Below, piece by piece: positions 22,620-32,801 of a DNA stretch of 64,000 nt. The first letter of the stretch is position 1, and each line of letters begins with the position of its first letter. The translations under genes were made by a program, and so were the position numbers. The stretch lies in assembly GCA_012934845.2 (NCBI GenBank), contig WNNJ02001657.1, positions 1 through 64,000 on the forward strand. Reading direction: 5' to 3'. The notes beneath the pieces were generated by a model. The model did not search any database. It saw only the letters and a list, made by a program, of their open reading frames with translations, and was not told where the DNA came from. This DNA is from Pomphorhynchus laevis. Lineage: Eukaryota > Acanthocephala > Palaeacanthocephala > Echinorhynchida > Pomphorhynchidae.

Positions 22620-22687
22620 TTTTTAAAATGTGCTTTAATAAAGCACATTTTAAAATGTGCTTTATTGCACATTTTAAAATGTGCCTA
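22620..22687. repeat. Cluster of AAAATGTGC palindromes
   Basis: AAAATGTGCTTTA and its exact reverse complement are one base apart, followed by two more AAAATGTGC words and another GCACATTTT. Several alternative hairpins are possible. It marks the 5' limit of the Penelope-like fragment. Confidence 0.8.
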
Positions 22688-22768
22688 AAAAAGTTTGAGA
22701 GATTAATATACACAATATTTTAAATCAAAAATCATGCATATCCCATAATATTTCATATATTAGTTCAC

Positions 22769-22918
22769 TAGTTTGAACTTTCTTGGCTGCTTAATAAACT
22801 ACTTACAATCGTCAATTTTATATCGTCAAGAGAAGAAAATTTATAACTGTTCTAGCAAATTACAAAATTCACGCAGAATAGTTTGAACTTTCTTGGCTGC
22901 TTAATAAACTACTTACAA
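22769..22918 (+). repeat. 40-base direct duplication in the CR1-like leader
   Basis: TAGTTTGAACTTTCTTGGCT and the 20 bases after it occur identically at 22769-22808 and 22879-22918, 110 bases apart. This may be a repeated promoter unit or the ends of two abutting leaders. Confidence 0.8.
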
Positions 22919-23105
22919 ATAATAATCAAAAGTTCAAAGTAAATACATTCTATACAATATCATTACATTACAACGACTACATCGATAGCAACGATTACTT
23001 CAACGGAGTTAAAAAGTCTTGGTTATTAAAATTCTTACAATAAAATACATACAATAATTGTTCAATTATATTTGAACAATCAAAGACGAATCGAGAATCC
23101 TGATA

Positions 23106-24287
23106 ATGTGTGCCAAGAAGAAAAATGCATCAAGAGGCAGGCAAGCAAACTCAGGGGATACCGACAACAACAGGAAATTCGAGAGTGTACAAGTGGAATG
23201 TTCAACTAGCGGTTGTCAAATTTGGACATCGGTAACACATATTTGTGATTTTGGTGATGATACCGGTGACGGGCCACCATTCTATTGCGGATTTTGTGCG
23301 GCGAAGCAAATCAATGTGTTGGTTGAACGTTTAAACCAATTGGAAAAGGTATTGCAGTGTGACGGATTTGGTCAAGTTCCAAATGGATCTATCCCGGTAA
23401 ACGCAGCTTCTACCGAATGCGTATCAGCTGAATGCAACCTACACAAACGTGCTACCTTGGCTAACATCCCCAAATCACAGTCTGGTAGTAATAACAACCG
23501 GGTGGATAACGACGAACCGAACGTATCTGCTGTCCCCTTAGAAATGGCTCACAACTCGCAAATGCAAATATCGCGACGACGATCTTCAGTAATAACCTCA
23601 CAACCTCAACATGAATCCATAAAATCCTCAATAATGACGCCAGGTAACATTCAACATGATGTAGGCATGACTAGGTCTGTACTTCTTAGAGGTGTTTCAA
23701 AAGCAAATGTGATTAACTCTCAAGACACTCCTTCACTTAATAGCATGGCATCTGCATATGACTTTCGTCAGGTACCTCGAAGAAGGGAAGATTTTCATAA
23801 CCGTGAACAGTGTTTAATTATTGCAAACGTAAAGGAATCTGTCGCTATAAATAGCCAGGCACGATTAGACGACGACTTGGGACATCTACAATCCATTCTT
23901 TCGGTGGTATTGCATGAATGTCAAGACGAAGTTGTTAAGAGCATGAAGATAAAGGCCGCTTTTCGTCTCGGTAAGATAAGTAATGAGTTGAGACCCAGAC
24001 TGCTCAAAGTAGTGTTCAACTCCGCTGAAATTATTCACATAATCTTTAACGGCGCATATCGTTTGAAAGGGTCGAGTATACGTCTGCTACGCGATCTGAG
24101 CATAGCTGATCGATCACGTTTGAAAGAGGCTAAATCAGAGTTAGCATGTCGATTAGAGTTGGGTGAAAAGAATTTGACAATACAAAATTTTCGAGTTGTG
24201 CGGAGGCGTCTACATATTCATTGGAAGGGACTGTCAGATGTGATCAATCCTGCAAGCCTTCTTACCACTTTGGCGCCCTCCGCCTAA
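23106..24287 (+). CDS. CR1-like LINE ORF1 protein (PHD-type zinc finger)
   Basis: This 393-residue RNA-binding or chaperone-type ORF1 starts at the ATG at 23106. Residues 32-64 hold a PHD-like Cys cluster (C32, C37, C47, C61, C64). Residues 70-85 form a short amphipathic helix (NVLVERLNQLEKVL). A Ser/Asn-rich linker follows to about residue 230. The conserved C-terminal domain has QCLIIANVKES (about 238-248), AFRLGKI, RPRLLKVVF and IRLLRDLSIADR, ending in NFRVVRRRLHIHW. ORF1 of CR1 elements binds the element RNA in the retrotransposition complex. The ORF overlaps ORF2 by about 120 bases, in a different frame. Confidence 0.9.
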   Translation: MCAKKKNASRGRQANSGDTDNNRKFESVQVECSTSGCQIWTSVTHICDFGDDTGDGPPFYCGFCAAKQINVLVERLNQLEKVLQCDGFGQVPNGSIPVNAASTECVSAECNLHKRATLANIPKSQSGSNNNRVDNDEPNVSAVPLEMAHNSQMQISRRRSSVITSQPQHESIKSSIMTPGNIQHDVGMTRSVLLRGVSKANVINSQDTPSLNSMASAYDFRQVPRRREDFHNREQCLIIANVKESVAINSQARLDDDLGHLQSILSVVLHECQDEVVKSMKIKAAFRLGKISNELRPRLLKVVFNSAEIIHIIFNGAYRLKGSSIRLLRDLSIADRSRLKEAKSELACRLELGEKNLTIQNFRVVRRRLHIHWKGLSDVINPASLLTTLAPSA

Positions 24288-27181
24288 GACGTGAAATATT
24301 CACTGTTTCACCTTGCCTCAATGTCGATCGGTGTATTCGTGAATTTCGAAAATCTCTTCGCGATTTTTCCTTCAAGTTGAGCACAAATAATGGTGGTTTA
24401 AAAATCATTTACTCGAATATTCGTAGTCTACTTAATAAGTTAGATGAAATAAAATGTCTCTTTCAAGATATCGTACCAGATGTAGGTATTTTCACAGAAT
24501 CTTGGCTTAGTTCGTCAATAGCAGACGTAGATATATTCATTGAGGGATACAGCATAAGTAGAAGTGATAGAGCAGGGAAAATTGGAGGAGGTGTTATCGC
24601 GTATATCTCTAATAGGCTTCAATTCCGAGTAATTGAAACTCTTAGTGATGCTATTAACCATAATGAAGCATTGTGTATTAGGCTATATTGTCAACACCCA
24701 ATAACGGTATTGACTGTGTATCGTTCTCCAAGATCAAACACAGATAGCATAGCTGCTTTAATGGAGAGAAGTAGTTATTGTGATAGATTTGTTGTACTCG
24801 GTGATTTCAACATGCCATCTGTGAATTGGGTTAATTACACTTCCAATGACTCGGATGTCGAGAGTTTGAAGCTACTTGGCTTAATAAACAGCTTAGCTCT
24901 TAAGCAACATGTCAGTCAGAGTACAAGATTTTCACAGGATTCACATTCACTTTTGGATTTATGCCTTACTGTACCATATGACATTCTTGATAGATTAAGC
25001 TATCTGGACCCAATAGGTCATTCAGATCATGTGGTCATTTCGATTGGTCTGAGCGATGTCTACTCACATGGCGTAAATCCGACGTCGTCTGTAAACCCAT
25101 TCAGAACTGACTTTGCTCTAGTAAATAAATATCTCGTTGGGGTAAAGTGGTTGGATGCTTTTGATGTTGGCGTCGAATATTCATGGCAGTTTTTCAGGGA
25201 TACTCTGTACCACCTCCTTAATCGTTTCTCACCTCTTCAGAGTAAACACTGTTTGACATCGATCTCACCGCCTTGGTTTAATAGCGACATAAAACATGCT
25301 TTAAAGATGAGACGTAAGGCCTTTAATAACTATCGTAAAGATAGAGCTAATTTCAGCACTTATAAGAAATGGCGAAACCTCGTTACGTCCATGAAGCGAA
25401 CTGGTAGGCGATCTTTCGAAAATCAACTAAGTATAAACTGTCACCGTGATCCCCGCTCTTTCTTTAGGTATGTGACTGCTAAGCATACGCGCTGTAAACC
25501 TATAAATTGTATTCAACGTGACGATGGGAAATTCATAACTGATTCTTTGCAGATAACAAATATGTTTAGAAATCATTTCCATTCTTTGAATCTTGACCAT
25601 AAGGATGTGACAATGGGTGATCCGTGTACATTTACATGGCCCGGAGATGACACCAGCGACCTCTTCCGATGTGATGATGTTCTCCAAGAGCTTCGGAAAC
25701 TTAAATGCAAAGCAGGTGCGGGTCCAGATGGCTTGCCGCCAGTATATCTGCGCAACATCGCTGACATAATATGTCATCCGCTTTACAATATTTTCTCTGC
25801 GTCTGTTGCTTTTGGCGTTGTTCCTTCTGATTGGCAGAATTCCATCATCTGTCCTATTTATAAGAAAGGGGATAGTTCGTCCATTGACAATTATAGGCCT
25901 ATTAGTCTCACTTGCGTGTGTTGTCGTGTGCTAGAAAGATTGATTAAGCGACGAATAATAGAATTTCTAAATAGATTTCAAATTTTGAACCCAGCACAGC
26001 ATGGCTTCCGAAAAGGTTATTCCACGACTACTAATCTTGTACATGCACGTGAAAATTGGTATCACTATTATGATCAAGGCATACCAGTTGATGTCATTTT
26101 CTTTGATTTCTCAAAAGCGTTCGACTCAGTTAATCACACGCGTCTTATTGAGAAGTTGGAGCACATTCATCTTGATAAGAGGATCATAAACTGGATTCGT
26201 GTATTCCTTTCCAACCGACAAAGTGTCGTACGAGTAAATGAGTCGCTGTCGAGTCCATTTCCAGTGTTGTTAGGTGTTCCACAGGGAAGTGTATTGGGTC
26301 CCATCTTATTCAGTCTTTATATCAACGATTTGATACCAAATATCAGTTCATTCAGTTTATTATATGCAGATGATCTTAAAGTTTGGCGACCTATTATTTC
26401 CGATCTTGACAAACAGCATTTACAAAGCGACGTCGACGTTATATCCAATTGGTCTATACGAAATCACTTGAGGATCAATTCCGCTAAATGTACATGTATG
26501 CGTATATCACGAAGATCATGTGATCATCTTGGAGGTGAGTACCAGTTTGGTTCAATTAGTATCGAAAGAACCCACTCATATAAAGATTTGGGAGTTTGGG
26601 TTTGTGCTGACTTATCCACTCGAAAGCATTCAGACTACGTGTGTTGCATCACAAAACGCTTAATAGGGCATACTCGTCGAGCTCTGATAGGCATAGATCC
26701 GTCATGTTACCATACCTTAGCAAATGCGTTTTTCTTGAGCCATATCTTATACGCATCGCCAGCTTGTTATCCCGAAACTACTTATGAGCGTCGTGCATTA
26801 GAGAAAGTGTTCAGATCAACAACTAAATTAGTCTCAGGGCTGCATATTTATGGCTACGCGAAACGCCTCCAGATATTAAATATGCCTTGTCTGCGATATA
26901 TCCGTGACAAGCGAGATCTCTCTCTTGTTTGGAAAATTCTGCATACTAAAGATCATCCACTGTCACATCTACTGCAACTGAGAGGTCAACCTTCTCTTCG
27001 CGGACATCCCCTGATGCTGAAAACACAAAGGTACATGCATGCAGTTTCCTGCTTTGCCAAACGAGTCGTACGATCATGGAATTCGCTTCAGAGTGCGACC
27101 GTTTTGTCGTCTACTGCTTCAAGTTTTTGCGCCCTACTGGATGATGACCCTTCCTTCTCAAGACAACGGTGGGATTTTTAG
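24167..27181 (+). CDS. CR1-like LINE ORF2 polyprotein (AP endonuclease + reverse transcriptase)
   Basis: The frame is open from 24167, and there is no ATG before the endonuclease. The first in-frame ATG codons fall inside it, and 24221 is TTG. Numbering from 24221, the endonuclease covers about 60-280 with FTESW (91-95), GDFN (194-197) and SDH (268-270). The RT covers about 540-790: NYRPISL, FFDFSKAFDS (catalytic Asp near 629), GVPQGSVLGP (685-694) and YADD (715-718). The C-terminal region ends RSWNSLQS. All catalytic residues are present. The protein nicks target DNA and copies the element RNA from the nick. The start may depend on -1 frameshifting from ORF1 at 24185-24191, or on a non-AUG start. 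Confidence 0.93.
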   Translation, partial: KEFDNTKFSSCAEASTYSLEGTVRCDQSCKPSYHFGALRLRREIFTVSPCLNVDRCIREFRKSLRDFSFKLSTNNGGLKIIYSNIRSLLNKLDEIKCLFQDIVPDVGIFTESWLSSSIADVDIFIEGYSISRSDRAGKIGGGVIAYISNRLQFRVIETLSDAINHNEALCIRLYCQHPITVLTVYRSPRSNTDSIAALMERSSYCDRFVVLGDFNMPSVNWVNYTSNDSDVESLKLLGLINSLALKQHVSQSTRFSQDSHSLLDLCLTVPYDILDRLSYLDPIGHSDHVVISIGLSDVYSHGVNPTSSVNPFRTDFALVNKYLVGVKWLDAFDVGVEYSWQFFRDTLYHLLNRFSPLQSKHCLTSISPPWFNSDIKHALKMRRKAFNNYRKDRANFSTYKKWRNLVTSMKRTGRRSFENQLSINCHRDPRSFFRYVTAKHTRCKPINCIQRDDGKFITDSLQITNMFRNHFHSLNLDHKDVTMGDPCTFTWPGDDTSDLFRCDDVLQELRKLKCKAGAGPDGLPPVYLRNIADIICHPLYNIFSASVAFGVVPSDWQNSIICPIYKKGDSSSIDNYRPISLTCVCCRVLERLIKRRIIEFLNRFQILNPAQHGFRKGYSTTTNLVHARENWYHYYDQGIPVDVIFFDFSKAFDSVNHTRLIEKLEHIHLDKRIINWIRVFLSNRQSVVRVNESLSSPFPVLLGVPQGSVLGPILFSLYINDLIPNISSFSLLYADDLKVWRPIISDLDKQHLQSDVDVISNWSIRNHLRINSAKCTCMRISRRSCDHLGGEYQFGSISIERTHSYKDLGVWVCADLSTRKHSDYVCCITKRLIGHTRRALIGIDPSCYHTLANAFFLSHILYASPACYPETTYERRALEKVFRSTTKLVSGLHIYGYAKRLQILNMPCLRYIRDKRDLSLVWKILHTKDHPLSHLLQLRGQPSLRGHPLMLKTQRYMHAVSCFAKRVVRSWNSLQSATVLSSTASSFCALLDDDPSFSRQRWDF
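24185..24191 (+). promoter_or_regulatory. Candidate -1 frameshift slip site A-AAT-TTT
   Basis: The heptamer fits X-XXY-YYZ and is phased so that ORF1 codons are AAT TTT. A -1 slip leads directly into the ORF2 frame, which opened at 24167. The same phased heptamer occurs in the copies at 13253-16560 (near 13683) and 16570-20490 (within INFRVV). The copy at 32802 has AAGTTTT. Because the motif encodes a conserved Asn-Phe, protein conservation alone could keep it. Confidence 0.4.
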
Positions 27182-27257
27182 TAGTTTATTTGATGATGGA
27201 GGGACAAAACGACTCTTATTCTTTTTATTCTTTTTATTTTGTGAAGCAACTTGTAAA

Positions 27258-27269
27258 GAGCCTCGGCTC
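27258..27269 (+). promoter_or_regulatory. CR1-like 3'-end hairpin GAGC-N4-GCTC
   Basis: The stem GAGC/GCTC has loop CTCG and is followed by GTTGTC and the AAT tail. It is the intact-element version of the hairpins at 3029 and 16600. Confidence 0.5.
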
Positions 27270-27354
27270 AATTCGTTGTCAATTAATAATAATAATAATT
27301 ACTAACATATCTAGGATGTACAGTCTTTGGTCCACAGTCATCATACATAAAGTT

Positions 27355-27530
27355 TAAAATCTGCCGCGATAACTCATATTAGAACAACTTGAACACAGTT
27401 TGCTGCCACGACGAAGAATATTTTCTAAGTCATTCAACTCTTTTTTGAACGTTGGAAAACTGGCTTGTATCGCGATCTTAATATGTGGTCTTACAAGTGC
27501 ATTAAATAGAATTCTAAAACATGTGGGTGA
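27355..27530 (-). mobile_element. CR1/Rex1-like LINE fragment
   Basis: The minus strand reads FRILFNALVRPHIKIAIQ, then FPTFKKELNDLENILRRGSK without interruption. This is the LINE block that corresponds to LVRPHLEYA...LEKVQRRATK in the family. Only about 58 codons remain. Confidence 0.7.
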
Positions 27531-28121
27531 CATGATAACATACTATAATAACAATAATAACATACTTCCGTTTTACGATAACCTAACGGTAAAGAACACA
27601 AAATTAAATAAAATTGATACTTATGAAATCGTAATTTACACAAAAATATTTAAAATGTCAAAATATATTAGAACTTATAGGGGAGACACATTGCCTAAAT
27701 TTCGCTATACGTTGGTAGCATGATATACAAAGTGTGTTTATTTCAGCTTTAATAAATGCAAATGCAGCAATATCATACTGTTATTTAAGGTCAATCTAAC
27801 GTTTACACACAAATCTTTAAATTTGTTAATTTTCTTACCGGTATATTATCTAGTTTATTACCGCATTTTATCGTCCGGAGGGTCTTCTATCAAGTCATCT
27901 GGAAGCTCCAAATTGATGTTTTACTTTATAAACCCAGATGTTGTTCATTAGGGGATATTTTCCAATTGTGTTATATTTTATTTTAATTTATAATAAATTA
28001 CAATTTAAAAGTATATCATCAAGTACAAACATTAAGTCTTCCAAGAAATAAAGAGCTATCGTTTGCTTACTTTAAATTTTCTTATCGTACTCTTAGCCTA
28101 CTATTAATAATAATACAATAA
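27531..28121. other. AT-rich spacer, no gene seen
   Basis: No coding family, RNA gene or clear repeat was recognised. Confidence 0.5.
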
Positions 28122-28430
28122 TTTATTTAACGTGACAAATGCGTGCAAAATGCACGCTTACATGACAACAAACAAACAAAAAAAAGAACATAAAAAGTCA
28201 CAAATAATTAGTTAGTTGTTGAAAAAGAATTGGATTTGGCGTTTGAAGTACGGCATAGATGTTGATTGGCGGATATGAATAGGCAGTTGATTCCACAAGA
28301 GAGGAGCAGCCACAACGAAGGAGCGGAAGCCAAAAGAGGTAGAGTAGATTGGGACATGTAAAAGAAGGGAATTACGGGAACGCAGAGCACAATACACAGT
28401 ACGAGAATTGTCGAGAAAAGGAAGGTATTG
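28122..28430 (-). mobile_element. L2-like LINE 3' end, heavily 5'-truncated
   Basis: The minus strand encodes the C-terminal block CALRSRNSLLLHVPIYS, FGFRSFVVAAPLLWNQLP and SMPYFKRQIQFFFNN, then a stop, the hairpin 28141-28157 (loop of five) and the T-rich end. It matches 37345-37620 closely. Truncation at about 28430 is typical of incomplete reverse transcription. Confidence 0.92.
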
Positions 28431-28749
28431 ATATTCGCTTGTTTTAATTCTCGATTTTTGTATCGAGAATTATGTATCTACAGAAAAGGTCGTATAGATA
28501 AAAAATGCTAGATTACAAGGTCTTACAAGAGTAGTTACTAGACAAATAAAATAGCTTACAGTGAATAGCTAGCAACTTGATAGTAGACACTATGATATTT
28601 TTTGTATATGTATTTATTGATTTGTATTTATTATTACAAGATATTGAATTTATGCTGCTCTGTCTGATTAATGCAAAGGTACTAAAATGAAAAATCAGCG
28701 TGGCATAAATGCGAGCCCCTCGAATCCATTCACATGTTCATCTCACTTT

Positions 28750-29800
28750 AAATTCTTATCAGCATAGGCGGTGACAATTTTATCTGTCAGACAATTCTAA
28801 ATATTGAAAACCGGGTTGGACAACCGTGTATTGATTTTGTTTAATCAAACAGTCTGCTTATGAATGGACAGCTAATGACCTCTTGACATACTCTTTTTTA
28901 AAGATGAAGTGATCAAAGAAATGTATTACCTTGTTGCGTATGATAAACTACGTACGAATAATGTTAAGATGCAATTCCTAAACCTGCAAGGCTGCACATC
29001 AAGATACATTATACAATTTTCGTACAAGCTCATTATATCATAACACATTTTAGAGGCACGCCGGGGAACGTTATCTCAAAGAGAAATCTCGTGTTTTGTC
29101 ATAAAACGCCTGTATGTATATATAATAATCAAACAGACATGTATCTTTTTTTATACAATATTCAAGGTGCGGCTCAACTAAATAATTATACAAAATCTTG
29201 AAAATTTGTGCACTTATTTTCGCCAATCTTTTTAATATAATATAATGAACGGTTAGCTTTCCAACGTGCTAGCACGTTATTATATCTAGTTATCAATTTA
29301 GAATTAATCATGATTCCAAGATAACGCTGTTATTTTATTTTTTAAGCCTCCGTAACCGATATTATATGTTAAAGTCCAATTATGTTTTAATGTTCACGTC
29401 GTGTTTATTTCGGTGTATTCCGCATTAAGCCATTTGATTTGATCAATTCAAAAGTAATATCTAGATTACACTGTAGAGATATAGAAAGCCATATACATCT
29501 CGTACAACTGTCTACATTTTCAAATCATTAGCAAACGCAAGACTAGTCGTATTCTTCAAACGAATAAAAAGATCATTTAAATAAATTAAATAGTAAATGT
29601 TCTAAAACAGATCAATGTGAAACCCGAGTTTTATAGTTCTAACCGAAGAAAAATAACGGTTTGCAAGAATTTGGAATGTACGATCAATTAGAAATGCATT
29701 TATCCAACGACATATTAGATCATGAAGTTCAAAAAGTGATAAAAATGAAATATACGGCTACAAATAAGGCCTTACGCCTATTGACGAAAATTACTTTTAA
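28750..29800 (-). mobile_element. Degenerate CR1-like reverse transcriptase
   Basis: On the minus strand, starting near 29720: LICRWINAFLIDRTFQILAN, then YLIYLNDLFIRLKNT leading to FANDLKM in place of YADDLKI (about 29510), RYLGIMINSKL (about 29310) and YNYLVEPHLEYC (about 29180). Many stops and frame changes occur. It is among the oldest LINE remains here. Confidence 0.7.
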
Positions 29801-30429
29801 TATAATATTAATTAGAGAAGCTTCTAATTCATAATGTGGATGGTGCTAGAAATTATACGTAGAATAATTTCTTTCGTGTTACATTTATGAACGATCATTT
29901 TTAATTATATATATGATTACATTAAACAGGAAACTAAAATGTATTCTTATATTTCTTATATGCCATTTATCCTTCAAGAAATACATATCGACGCGATAAG
30001 CAAGCACTAAACGTGGTATATATACTAGTCATTTAAAATGTTTTTATAAAAAACAAGCAGACACATGATGTAGATGAATTGTAATGCGAGACTAGTGAAA
30101 CAAGTGAAAAATGAAACATTTCGATATTTTCATAAGTTAATGATTCATTGTTAAACAAAGATAATATCTCTACCGGAAAATACCAACGAGATAGCCGATG
30201 ACAATGGTACTAAGGGTCTGTCACACCAAAGTGATCGCTAGTTGAAACAAAAACAAATTAATCATTTAGGTAAATACATTGTTTATACATCTTACAAATT
30301 AAATTTAAATAGATATATGTTCTAGGGCATGAGATGACTTAGTTGCAATAGAAAATAGTCCAACACAGTAATAAATTAATTAACAACGCATGTCAGTTTA
30401 TTCTATTTATTCCGAGATTTCTTAAATCC
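29801..30429. other. AT-rich spacer, no gene seen
   Basis: No family was recognised on either strand. Confidence 0.5.
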
Positions 30430-30515
30430 AAACTCTAAATCTCAAAAAGTCTTCCAATTTTATCCTTCTTGGTGAATTCAATACTCCAAATACAACAGGG
30501 AATACCGCATTCACG
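30430..30515 (+). mobile_element. Small CR1-like endonuclease scrap
   Basis: About 70 bases (AAAGTCTTCCAATTTTATCC onward) match 34491-34556, the stretch that encodes the GDFN motif in the CR1-like element there. Here it reads GEFN. Nothing else of the domain is present. Confidence 0.55.
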
Positions 30516-30641
30516 ACGATATTACAACGATCTAAACGACGATCTTACAACAATCTATACAACGTTTTAAATCATATTTTGGTATTTAGAGAGATATCAT
30601 ACATTCCAGATTACTCTGGGGTAAAGAATTCTTTTGGGATA

Positions 30642-31130
30642 TTTTCCGTTATACTGACTTTGTCGTAGCAAAATGAAAAAATGTGCTAAAATAGCGGAAT
30701 TGTAAGTACTCTTTCAACTGATGACAAATTTTTTTGGGAGAAACAAGCACAAATTTAAATATTTAAATTAAAAAAAAATAAATATTTAATTTTTTAAAAT
30801 TTTAAACGAATTGAAGTCGGAATGACTTTTAAATATATTTGTATTATGTGCATGAATTTCCGGTGTAATTGCTATCATTGTAAAGTTTTCCAATAAATGC
30901 ACGAAAATTATTCAACTTTCTTAATTTTTTCGAAAAAATAATTTGAATTTGAAAAATCTCAAAAATTTTAAATATAAATATACAACTTTTATTGCAGTAC
31001 TGCAATTTGCATATTTATCATGATCTATAATCCAAAGCTTTAGTAATTTGAGATTTTCCACAAAGTTATTGAACATTTAATTTCAAAAACAATTTTTAAA
31101 ATTCTTAGAAGATTTGATCGATCAATCGAT
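30642..31130 (+). repeat. Merlin left terminal inverted repeat
   Basis: These 489 bases match the reverse complement of 32310-32798 with no length change and only rare differences (for example ATTATGTGC against ATTATTTGC). The inner end is ATCGATCAATCGAT. The near identity suggests recent insertion or conversion between the arms. Confidence 0.95.
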
Positions 31131-31429
31131 TACTATTGGGATTTATCGGGCATTGTCGTTTAAATTTCATATACATCAAATTCATCTTCCTAACATTGTT
31201 TATCACATATATAATACAATCTTCAATCTCCTTTTGATATACCCCCTTCCTTCCATGTGATATGGTATATACGTGTAATCGATTTTCTATCAAACTTTGT
31301 AGATGTTCAAAAGTTTTAATACCTCTTTGTTATAATCTCTGTGAACATATTATTTTGTAAATTCGTAAATATTAGCAGATGTCTAGATATATAAACCTAA
31401 ACTGGTTACGCAGTAATATTATTACGGAA

Positions 31430-32319
31430 ATGGATGCGGTAAAATTCTTACAGACTCGTGAACTTATTCCAAGAGGTATGTCAAACGTTATATTAATAAC
31501 ATATATTCTAAAGATATTTTAGAAAAAATATGTCGTCGCAAGCATTCGATGAAACTGAGTAATCGAGGCGACCATATATATACTGGCGATGCCAAAAATC
31601 GCAGTGCAATGTTTCGCCATCCGTTCGTGAAGGAACTTGGTTTGAAGGAGCACGATTATCCCTATCCAAAACAATCGTATTTATATATTGTTGGTCGAAA
31701 CAATTGACGACAGTTCAATTCTGTGAAGAGGAATTGGATATCGATCATAATACAGCTGTCGATTATAATAATTACATGCGTGAGGCCTGTGCGGCTGAGA
31801 TTTTGTGCAATCCTACCAAAATAGGGGGTAAGGATATGGTCGTCGAAATCGACGAAACTGTATTGGCACGCCGCAAATACAATAGGGGACGCGTTTTACC
31901 GCAGCACTGGGTGTTTGGCGGCGTCTGCAAAGAGTCCTCCGATGTTTTTCTTTTTGCAGTGGATCAACGAAACTCCGAAACACTAAATGCTTGTATTAAG
32001 CAATGCATTCTGCCAGGCTCAATAATCCATTCAGATCTTTGGAAAGGTTATTGTGGCGTGCAAAGCTTGGAAGGATACAGCTTTCAACACAGGAATGCCA
32101 ATCATTCTGTTGAATTTGTGACTTCAGACGGAATCCACACGCAACAGATAGAGTCGACATGAAACCAGCTAAAATCTGGAAATATACGACGATGGGGTAC
32201 ACATCAATCCATGATAGACTCATATCTTGTGCCATTTATTTGGCGTAGAAGGCACCGAAACGACAACAGTTTTGATGCTATTTTGCAATTCCTTAAAAAT
32301 GTTAGATTGATCGATTGAT
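31430..32319 (+). pseudogene. Merlin (ISXO2-like) transposase, broken
   Basis: The N-terminus MDAVKFLQTRELIPRG starts at 31430. A zinc-finger-like part (CRRKHS ... NRGDHIY) changes frame near 31575 and continues as YWRCQKSQC, REGTWFEGARLSL and KTIVFIYCW. The DDE domain is open from 31704: VVEIDETVLARRKYNRG (first Asp), RVLPQHWVFGG, PGSIIHSDLWKGY (second Asp) and FQHRNANHS. A Trp codon after QQIES reads TGA near 32160, and the frame then continues NQLKSGNIRRWGTH and FIWRRRHRN. The last codons and stop lie inside the right inverted repeat. The protein would cut and join the element ends, but this copy needs help in trans. Confidence 0.88.
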
Positions 32320-32798
32320 CGATCAAATCTTCTAAGAATTTTAAAAATTGTTTTTGAAATTAAATGTTCAATAACTTTGTGGAAAATCTCAAATTACTAA
32401 AGCTTTGGATTATAGATCATGATAAATATGCAAATTGCAGTACTGCAATAAAAGTTGTATATTTATATTTAAAATTTTTGAGATTTTTCAAATTCAAATT
32501 ATTTTTTCGAAAAAATTAAGAAAGTTGAATAATTTTCGTGCATTTATTGGAAAACTTTACAATGATAGCAATTACACCGGAAATTCATGCAAATAATACA
32601 AATATATTTAAAAGTCATTCCGACTTCAATTCGTTTAAAATTTTAAAAAATTAAATATTTATTTTTTTTTAATTTAAATATTTAAATTTGTGCTTGTTTC
32701 TCCCAAAAAAATTTGTCATCAGTTGAAAGAGTACTTACAATTCCGCTATTTTAGCACATTTTTTCATTTTGCTACGACAAAGTCAGTATAACGGAAAA
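32310..32798 (-). repeat. Merlin right terminal inverted repeat
   Basis: This is the mirror image of 30642-31130 at the same length. The transposase reading frame ends a few bases inside it. Confidence 0.95.
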
Positions 32799-32801
32799 GA
32801 T

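Larger units (their letters stand above)
22769..27302 (+). mobile_element. Full-length CR1-like LINE with both ORFs open
   Basis: The leader, ORF1, an overlapping ORF2, a short 3' UTR with the GAGC-CTCG-GCTC hairpin and an (AAT)n tail at 27283-27300 are all in place. No stop or frame break interrupts the conserved domains. The 5' limit is not certain. The leader word ACTACTTACAAATAATAA (22910) is shared with other copies, and a 40-base direct duplication lies at 22769-22808 and 22879-22918. This is the youngest-looking element in the window and a candidate source copy. Confidence 0.9.
30642..32798 (+). mobile_element. Merlin-type DNA transposon
   Basis: An ISXO2/IS1016-like transposase is bracketed by two inverted repeats of equal length (489 bases). 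The 2157-base size is within the range of autonomous Merlin elements. The ends read TTTTCCGT...ACGGAAAA. Merlin usually makes 8-9 bp target duplications, but none is clear here. The right flank is a CR1-like leader. Confidence 0.9.
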
